From JAGVVZ01 sp964372465 (GTDB lineage: Archaea; Aenigmatarchaeota; Aenigmatarchaeia; CG10238-14), in NCBI GenBank assembly GCA_964372465.1, contig CAYJRA010000032.1:1-5299 (forward strand): 5,299 bases of DNA, in the 5' to 3' direction. Positions 1 through 4,246 of the stretch are shown here, piece after piece. Numbering within the stretch: position 1 is the first letter of the stretch; each line of letters begins with the position of its first letter. The translations under genes and the position numbers were made by a program. The notes under the pieces are model-generated. The model had not been told where the DNA came from and ran no database searches. It was given only the letters and a program-made list of their open reading frames with translations.

Positions 1-2
1 TG

Positions 3-95
3 CTGGCAGCAAAACTGCAGTCACAATTACGCGAGCATCTAAAGAAAATTTATCCTATAGCTGGCTGTCACATAAGAATATTTGAAAAGCAATAA
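3..95 (+). CDS. C-terminal fragment of an unidentified protein (partial)
   Basis: The plus-strand frame is open from the window edge to a TAA at 93-95 and gives 30 residues, beginning LAAKLQSQLREHLKKIYPIA and ending GCHIRIFEKQ. The fragment is a basic amphipathic helix followed by a short hydrophobic strand, which is a plausible protein C-terminus. I do not recognise the family. A competing frame (2-85) is also open but has a less protein-like composition. The stop lies just upstream of, and partly beneath, the TATA-like box of the tRNA gene. The start and most of the gene lie outside the window, so neither function nor frame is certain. Confidence 0.45.
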   Translation: MAAKLQSQLREHLKKIYPIAGCHIRIFEKQ

Positions 96-107
96 TTTAA
101 TAAATAA
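96..107 (+). promoter_or_regulatory. TATA-like box for the tRNA-Thr gene
   Basis: An A/T-only stretch, TTTAATAAATAA, is centred about 26 nt before the first base of the mature tRNA at 129. That is the spacing expected between an archaeal TATA box and its start site. No other promoter candidate lies between the upstream stop codon and the tRNA. The assignment rests on composition and spacing only. Confidence 0.5.
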
Positions 108-128
108 ACTTTTTCTAAATCTTCTCAG

Positions 129-214
129 GCCTGTATAGCTCAACGGTAGAGCAAATTAAAAGGCTCAGTTGCCTTGTAAGCAATAGGTTGGGGGTTCAAA
201 TCCCTCTACAGGCT
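129..214 (+). tRNA. tRNA-Thr (anticodon UGU) with about 14 extra bases before the anticodon stem
   Basis: A cloverleaf can be drawn by hand. The acceptor stem pairs 129-135 (GCCTGTA) with 207-213 (TACAGGC), seven pairs with no mismatch. The D stem pairs 138-141 (GCTC) with 149-152 (GAGC) around a 7-nt loop containing GG. The anticodon stem pairs 168-172 (GTTGC) with 180-184 (GCAAT) around loop CTTGTAA, giving anticodon TGT at 175-177. The variable loop is 185-189. The T stem pairs 190-194 with 202-206 around TTCAAAT. The discriminator is T214, and CCA is not encoded. G1-C72, C2-G71 and U73 fit an archaeal threonine tRNA. Normally one base separates the D and anticodon stems; here there are fifteen (153-167). 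Removing 14 of them leaves a normal 72-nt tRNA. The extra bases could be a non-canonical intron, or the copy could be defective. The gene converges on the glycosyltransferase gene and shares its last base with that gene's stop codon. Confidence 0.85.
154..167 (+). other. 14-nt insertion in tRNA-Thr; candidate non-canonical intron
   Basis: These bases (AATTAAAAGGCTCA) separate the D stem from the anticodon stem. Excising 153-166 or 154-167 restores a G-U-topped anticodon stem, and excising 155-168 gives a fully Watson-Crick stem, so the exact boundary is ambiguous. The insert repeats the D-stem 5' strand GCTCA (138-142 and 163-167). It also allows a hairpin, AAGGC 160-164 with GCCTT 171-175, that would sequester the anticodon. 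I could not draw a canonical bulge-helix-bulge splice motif at any boundary that leaves a good stem. Confidence 0.5.
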
Positions 215-897
215 TATCTTTTTAAGAATTCCCTAATTAGAAGTCCAATAAACTGATAACCCACTTTAAAACTTCTAGCAGTGCTTTCCCCGCCGAACCT
301 CTCCCGTTCAATTGTTGGAAATTCATATATTTTCATTTTATTTTTCAATGCCCTAATTGAGGTTTGAAATTCTATCCCAAAATGATGGGCATCAGGATTA
401 ATTTTTTCAAAAGCCTCTTTTTTTATTCCCCTGAATCCATTTATAGAATCAGTTAAATTTCCACTAAATAAAATATTAGCAATTTTAGTAAACATTATAT
501 TACCAAATTTTCTTGTTTTTATCAGCTTATTATCCTCGTCGCATCTAGCCCCTTTCATAAATCTAGAAGCAATAACCATATCATAACCATCATTAAGATA
601 ATTAAACACTTTTAAAATATCTTCTGGATTTTCATTACCATCGGGACTGAAGAAAACAACGTTATCATTTTTAGCCTCTCTAAAAGCAATTCTGAATGCT
701 TCTCCTCTCCCTTTAATTTCCTGCACAACAAATCTAATTCCGTTTTCTTTATAAAAATCTAAAGTACCATCAGTGGAACCAGGATCTACCGCAAAAATTT
801 CATCAATTTGCTCGATAGGAATCTTATCAAAAACATTTTTCAAACCATCGATTTCATTCCAAGTCAAAATCACTAATGTTCCTTTAGTTTTGCTCAT
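214..897 (-). CDS. GT2 family glycosyltransferase, polyprenyl/dolichyl-phosphate sugar synthase-like
   Basis: This 227-residue protein has a GT-A fold of family GT2, most like dolichyl-phosphate mannosyltransferase (DPM1) and related enzymes that move a sugar from a nucleotide donor to a polyprenyl phosphate at the membrane. The N-terminal strand is LVILTWNE (8-15), followed by the nucleotide-binding region AVDPGSTDGT (36-45). The acidic metal site is the variant FFSPDGNENPED (82-93) in place of the usual DADxQHP. DSINGFRGIKKEAF (150-163) and the FGIEF segment (173-177) resemble the acceptor and catalytic part of DPM-type enzymes, followed by ERERFGGES (197-205). There is no membrane segment, so it would be a peripheral enzyme, like short single-domain DPM1 proteins. 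It starts at ATG 897, overlaps the preceding synthase gene by 14 nt and has no obvious Shine-Dalgarno, which suggests translational coupling. It is last in the block and probably transfers or primes one of its sugars. The exact donor and acceptor are inferred and not visible in the sequence. Confidence 0.85.
   Translation of the reverse strand: MSKTKGTLVILTWNEIDGLKNVFDKIPIEQIDEIFAVDPGSTDGTLDFYKENGIRFVVQEIKGRGEAFRIAFREAKNDNVVFFSPDGNENPEDILKVFNYLNDGYDMVIASRFMKGARCDEDNKLIKTRKFGNIMFTKIANILFSGNLTDSINGFRGIKKEAFEKINPDAHHFGIEFQTSIRALKNKMKIYEFPTIERERFGGESTARSFKVGYQFIGLLIREFLKR
219..223 (+). terminator. T-tract terminator of the tRNA gene
   Basis: A run of five T residues begins 5 nt after the tRNA discriminator base. 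Short T tracts without a required hairpin end many archaeal transcripts. It lies inside the 3' end of the convergent glycosyltransferase gene. The call is based on position and composition only. Confidence 0.4.
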
Positions 898-1831
898 TTT
901 CTAAATACCATTCATAAGTTTTTTTCAAACCTTCTTTTAAATCTGTTTTAAATTTCCATCCAAGTTTTCTCGATTTAGTTATATCTACCAATTTTTCAGA
1001 CATCCCCTCTGGTTTATTTGGATCAAATCTAATTTCTCCTTTGTATTCTACTATTTCCTTAATCATGAATGCTAACTCTTTTATTGTAACTTCTTTTCCA
1101 TATCCTATGTTAATAAATGGATATAAATCTTTTGCATCATAGTTTAACATGAAATAAAGAATTGCATCAGTTAAGTCCTCGACGAATAGAAGTTCTCTTT
1201 TCACTTTTCCAGTCCCCCATATTTCAACAAAAGGTAGATTCTCTTTTTTGGCATTATGAAATTTTAATATTAATGCTGGGGTCACGTGTGATTTCTTGGG
1301 ATCAAAATGATCATTTGGACCATATAGATTGCAAGGCATTAAATTAATGAAATTTGTCTTGTATTGTTTATTATAATATTCACACAATTTTAATCCAGCA
1401 ATCTTGGATATTCCATATCCTTCATTAGTTGGCTCTAATTTTCCAGTTAATAGATACTCTTCTTTCATTGGTTGGGGTGAATTTTTAGGATAAATGCAAG
1501 AACTTCCAAGAAATAATAATTTTCTAACTTTATATTTTCTTGCTGATTCAATTACATTAGACTGCATAATTAGATTATAATATAAAAAATCCGCAGGAGC
1601 CTCTATGTTTGCTAAAATCCCACCAACCTTCGCTGCTAAATGAAAAACATATTCTGGTTTATATTTATTAAAATATTCTTCAACATTTCTCTGATTTCTT
1701 AAATCTAATTCTTTAGAAGAGGGAGTTAATAGATGAATATATCCTCCTTCTTTTAGTTTTTTAACTAAAGATTTCCCGACCATTCCTGCTCCGCCAGTTA
1801 TAAATATCTTAGAGTCCTTTTTCATATTCAT
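884..1831 (-). CDS. fcl: GDP-L-fucose synthase-type SDR (GDP-4-keto-6-deoxymannose 3,5-epimerase/4-reductase); possibly GDP-L-colitose synthase
   Basis: This is a 315-residue extended short-chain dehydrogenase/reductase of the usual length for GDP-L-fucose synthase. The NADP-binding loop is ITGGAGMVG (11-19, G13-x-x-G16-x-x-G19). LFLGSSCIYP (106-115) supplies the catalytic Ser and the Cys acid/base (C112). YGISK (139-143) is the Tyr-x-x-x-Lys pair, and SHVTPAL (181-187) carries the second epimerisation residue, H182. WGTGKVKRELLFVEDL (205-220) is the conserved substrate-binding segment. In fucose synthesis it epimerises C3 and C5 and reduces C4 of GDP-4-keto-6-deoxymannose. ColC, the GDP-L-colitose synthase, belongs to the same family and acts after ColD. 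With a ColD-like gene next door, either role, or both, is possible. ATG 1831 is chosen because it overlaps the TGA of the upstream SDR remnant (ATGA) and no Shine-Dalgarno is visible. An in-frame ATG two codons later is a minor alternative. Confidence 0.9.
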   Translation of the reverse strand: MNMKKDSKIFITGGAGMVGKSLVKKLKEGGYIHLLTPSSKELDLRNQRNVEEYFNKYKPEYVFHLAAKVGGILANIEAPADFLYYNLIMQSNVIESARKYKVRKLLFLGSSCIYPKNSPQPMKEEYLLTGKLEPTNEGYGISKIAGLKLCEYYNKQYKTNFINLMPCNLYGPNDHFDPKKSHVTPALILKFHNAKKENLPFVEIWGTGKVKRELLFVEDLTDAILYFMLNYDAKDLYPFINIGYGKEVTIKELAFMIKEIVEYKGEIRFDPNKPEGMSEKLVDITKSRKLGWKFKTDLKEGLKKTYEWYLENEQN

Positions 1832-1938
1832 ATTTTTATTGCAATTGTTGATGTGTCAAATGAATGTTGCTCAATTCCTAAGGATTTTAATTTAGTTCCG
1901 AGAAATCCAGAAGCACCCGTGACTAAAATTTTAGCCAT
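1828..1938 (-). pseudogene. 36-codon remnant of a Rossmann-fold (SDR/NAD-dependent epimerase) gene
   Basis: A short open frame begins MAKILVTGASGFLG and ends DTSTIAIKI with TGA. The opening is the first beta strand and the GxxGxxG dinucleotide-binding loop typical of extended SDR enzymes such as RmlD or UDP-sugar epimerases. Nothing else of such an enzyme follows: the next gene begins its own complete Rossmann fold. The simplest reading is an SDR gene that lost all but its first codons to an internal deletion. The promoter and start codon appear intact, with a TATA-like box 25 nt before the ATG. The TGA overlaps the ATG of the fucose synthase-type gene by 4 nt. The little ORF may therefore still be translated and may deliver ribosomes to the next gene. 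It could be an upstream leader ORF kept for that purpose, but a recognisable glycine loop favours decay of a longer gene. Confidence 0.7.
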
Positions 1939-1948
1939 AATATTAATT

Positions 1949-1955
1949 AAAAAAA
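1949..1955 (-). terminator. T7 tract downstream of the ColD-like gene
   Basis: On the minus strand seven consecutive T residues lie 21 to 27 nt after the ColD-like stop codon. This resembles an archaeal oligo-T terminator. The tract falls between the TATA-like box at 1959-1968 and the next start codon at 1938, so termination of the gmd-colD transcript and initiation of the next may share this spacer. Assigned on composition alone. Confidence 0.35.
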
Positions 1956-1958
1956 CAA

Positions 1959-1968
1959 TTTTATAAAT
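1959..1968 (-). promoter_or_regulatory. TATA-like box for the SDR remnant/fucose synthase/GT2 transcript
   Basis: Minus-strand ATTTATAAAA is centred about 25 nt before the ATG at 1938, the spacing of an archaeal TATA box to a start site at or next to the start codon. No Shine-Dalgarno precedes that ATG, which fits a leaderless mRNA. The three minus-strand genes from 1938 to 214 would then form a transcription unit separate from gmd-colD. Confidence 0.5.
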
Positions 1969-1976
1969 CTATTGCA

Positions 1977-3152
1977 TTATTCTTTAAGGAGCTTAAATAT
2001 AATCTCTTTTTCTTGTTCAGTCAATTCTGGATTGTTAGGAAAATAAAAACCAAATTCATGGATATTTTTCGCATTGGGGCATTGATAATCTAATTTATTA
2101 TTTTTCATATAAGTCTTAAAAAAAGGTTGTTCTGGCATTGATCCCCCAACAATAGGTCTGATCTCAACATTGTTTTTCTGGAATTTGTTTATATAGTAAT
2201 CAAATGTTTTACGGTTCTTGCATATTAATGGATATGTAAAATTTGAAACGAAGCTCATATGATCAACATTTAATTTATTAAAGTTAGGATTTAATTTAGC
2301 AAGATTATCAAACTCTATAAAATTTTTATTTCTAATTAAGTTCATTTCCTCAATGTATTTTAACTGTTCAATGCCGATAAATCCTTGAATCTCAGTGGGT
2401 CTGAAATTATAAGCAGATACATAAAAAGAATATTTTGCATAAAAATCATTGATCTGATTCTTTGTTCTGATCTCATCCTGCTTATGCTTGGGCAGACTTC
2501 GATCCCAACCATGAGCCCTAATCATTGTTAACATATGATATAATTCTTCATCATCAGTGCATACCATCCCCCCTTCAATGGTTGAGAGATGATGACCTAC
2601 AAAAAAAGAAAAAGTACTAGCCAGTCCAAAATTGCCGAGTCTCTTATTATTAAGCTCGCTGCCTAAGGACTCACAATTATCTTCTAGCAAGATTATCCCG
2701 TTCTTTTCACAAACTTCAGCTATTTTATCCAGATCTCCGCAAAATCCAAGAAGGTTGGTCACAAATAAAAAATCAATATCTGATTTCTTTAAAGACTGAA
2801 TAAGTTTTTCAGAGGATATATTTAAATGATCCAAGGAAACATCTATTGGAATTGGATTTAGATTATGCTGTAAAGAGGGCATTACATTCGTTGGCCAAGT
2901 CAATGCAGAAAACCCAATTTTCTTATTTTTTATCATTCCAAGATTTACTAGAGAGTGTATAAGTGCAAAGTTAGCTGAGCTCCCACTATTAAAAAAGACA
3001 GAATATTTTCTTCCCTGATATTCAGAAAACTTTTTTTCAAATTCCAAACATTTTTTCCCCATGCTCAACCGCTCAGAATGCATTATGAAATCACACAATT
3101 TCTTTTTAGTTTCTTTTTCATTATAAAAAGTCGACTTCATTAGTTTAATCAT
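1977..3152 (-). CDS. colD: ColD-like PLP-dependent GDP-4-keto-6-deoxy-D-mannose 3-dehydratase
   Basis: This is a 391-residue protein of the DegT/DnrJ/EryC1/StrS family (aspartate aminotransferase fold), close to the length of E. coli ColD. The PLP phosphate-binding loop is FFNSGSSAN (53-61), and LLEDNCESLG (155-164) gives the Asp that pairs with the pyridine nitrogen. Sugar aminotransferases of this family have SF-x-x-x-K-x-L-x-x-GEGG. Here the motif reads SFFVGHHLSTIEGG (182-195), so the Schiff-base lysine is replaced by His187. Lys-to-His substitution marks the sugar 3-dehydratases ColD and RfbH/E1. The IEGG wording, the preceding Glu161 and the absence of an obvious iron-sulphur cysteine cluster favour ColD. 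ColD uses glutamate-derived PMP to remove the C3 hydroxyl of GDP-4-keto-6-deoxymannose, releasing ammonia, on the way to GDP-L-colitose. The start ATG overlaps the gmd stop by 4 nt (ATGA) and has an AGGGG Shine-Dalgarno (3159-3163) with 6-nt spacing. Substrate is inferred from family and from the gmd neighbour. Confidence 0.85.
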   Translation of the reverse strand: MIKLMKSTFYNEKETKKKLCDFIMHSERLSMGKKCLEFEKKFSEYQGRKYSVFFNSGSSANFALIHSLVNLGMIKNKKIGFSALTWPTNVMPSLQHNLNPIPIDVSLDHLNISSEKLIQSLKKSDIDFLFVTNLLGFCGDLDKIAEVCEKNGIILLEDNCESLGSELNNKRLGNFGLASTFSFFVGHHLSTIEGGMVCTDDEELYHMLTMIRAHGWDRSLPKHKQDEIRTKNQINDFYAKYSFYVSAYNFRPTEIQGFIGIEQLKYIEEMNLIRNKNFIEFDNLAKLNPNFNKLNVDHMSFVSNFTYPLICKNRKTFDYYINKFQKNNVEIRPIVGGSMPEQPFFKTYMKNNKLDYQCPNAKNIHEFGFYFPNNPELTEQEKEIIFKLLKE

Positions 3153-4246
3153 TTTATTCCCCTTAATCCATATAACTCATTATGTAATTCTTTTGCATCA
3201 TGTTCTATCATTTCCCTTACTAATTCATGAAATTTAATTTTTGGTTTCCAGCCGAGTTTTTGTCGAGCCTTAGATGAATCGCCAAGTAAAATATCAACCT
3301 CTGTAGGTCTGAAATATCTTGGGTCTATTTTTACAACAGTTTTTCCATTATCTTTTCTAATATACTCTTCCTCAACACCTTTCTTACAATTGCTTTTAAT
3401 TTCAATCCCAGCTTCCTTGAAAGCCAATTCTAAGAATTCCCTAACTGAATGAGTTTCTCCTGTCGATATAACATAATCATCTGCTTCACCTTGTTGCAAC
3501 ATCAACCACATTGCTTCTATATAATCTCGAGCATGTCCCCAGTCTCTTTTTGCATCAATGTTTCCTAGATATAAAATATCTTGAACTCCTTCTTTTATTC
3601 TCACTGCTGCTCTTGTAATCTTTCTTGTGACAAAAGTCTCCCCTCTCCTCGGAGATTCATTGTTAAAGAGGATTCCATTGCATGCAAATATATTGTACGC
3701 TTCTCTATAATTTTTTGTAATCCAATAGGCATATAATTTAGCAGCCCCATAAGGACTTCTTGGATAGAAAGGAGTAGTTTCTTTTTGGGGGATTTCTTGA
3801 ACATTTCCAAACATTTCACTTGATGAAGCCTGATAATATTTAATCTTTTTACCATTTTCTTTCTCTATCCTATGGATGGTTTCAAGAATTCTTGTTGCGC
3901 CAAGGCCAGTAACATTTCCAGTGTATTCCGGGATATCAAAACTAACACGAACATGACTCTGCGCTCCTAGATTATAAATCTCGTCTGGCATTACCTCTCT
4001 GATTATCCTGTTAATTGTTGAAGAATCATCCAGGTCTCCAAAAATAAGATGAAGCTTGACATTCTTTTCATGCGGGTCTTTAAATAAATGGTCTATCCTT
4101 GAGGTATTAAAAGTAGAAGTTCTTCTTATTATCCCGTAAACTTCATAGCCTTTATCCAACAAAAATTCAGCCAGATATGAACCGTATACCTGTATCTATA
4201 ACATTTGGCCGGTTATACCTGTAATAAGGGCCTTTTTGACTACCAT
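3149..4246 (-). CDS. gmd: GDP-mannose 4,6-dehydratase, interrupted near its N-terminus by an in-frame TAG
   Basis: Gmd converts GDP-D-mannose to GDP-4-keto-6-deoxy-D-mannose with bound NADP, the entry step to GDP-fucose, GDP-colitose and related sugars. From ATG 4246 the frame reads MVVKKALITGITGQ, the start of the family's glycine-rich loop. It then has seven codons ATG TTA TAG ATA CAG GTA TAC, and resumes as GSYLAEFLLDKGYEVYGI. The family has a single Asp where the seven codons stand. Without them the protein would be about 359 residues, a normal length. The rest is intact: YQASSSEMFG with catalytic Ser143/Glu144, RSPYGAAK with Tyr166 and Lys170, SPRRGETFVTRKITRA, and KRDWGHARDY. The frame after the stop is open from 4195, but its first start-like codon for LDKGYEVYG is TTG 4162, which would omit the NADP loop, so I do not accept that as the gene start. 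A GGAGGGG Shine-Dalgarno precedes ATG 4246. The gene may be a recent pseudogene, be rescued by recoding or RNA processing, or contain a sequence error. Identity is certain; activity is not. Confidence 0.88.
4184..4204 (-). other. Interrupting segment in gmd with TAG, net gain of 18 nt
   Basis: These seven in-frame codons stand where the GMD family has one Asp codon (GITGQ-D-GSYL). The TAG is at 4198-4196. Deleting 4203-4186 would restore the correct length with Asn in place of Asp. The segment lies inside the loop of a potential hairpin formed by CAGGTATAACCG (4221-4210) and CGGTTCATATCTG (4184-4172): twelve pairs, one bulged C, one G-U. One copy of a 10-bp direct repeat lies at its downstream edge. 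Confidence 0.75.
4185..4223. repeat. Pair of 10-bp direct repeats bracketing the gmd interruption
   Basis: TATACCTGTA occurs on the plus strand at 4185-4194 and again at 4214-4223, 29 bp apart. The second copy encodes the conserved TGI of the GMD glycine loop. The first lies in the extra sequence. This suggests a short duplication or a repair scar at this exact place. Confidence 0.75.

Noticed and set aside
1162..1347. 61-codon open frame on the plus strand
   Set aside because: It lies wholly inside and antisense to the conserved fucose synthase-type gene, with no recognisable product.
1977..3152. Perosamine synthase or another GDP-sugar aminotransferase
   Set aside because: These need the Schiff-base lysine, which is His in this protein, and the IEGG motif fits the dehydratase group better.
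3601..3855. 84-codon minus-strand frame within gmd
   Set aside because: It is an alternative frame of the strongly conserved gmd catalytic region and shows no family features.
4196..4198. TAG in gmd read as pyrrolysine
   Set aside because: No other complete gene here ends in TAG, which would fit a recoded genome, but reading through still leaves six extra residues in the NADP loop of an enzyme with no need for pyrrolysine. No pyl genes or PYLIS-like signal are visible in the window.
4184..4222. Canonical archaeal bulge-helix-bulge intron in gmd mRNA
   Set aside because: The pairing found is a long stem with one bulged base and a 25-nt loop. I could not place two 3-nt bulges separated by 4 bp with cuts that restore the GITGQDGSYL sequence. 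Relaxed processing cannot be excluded.
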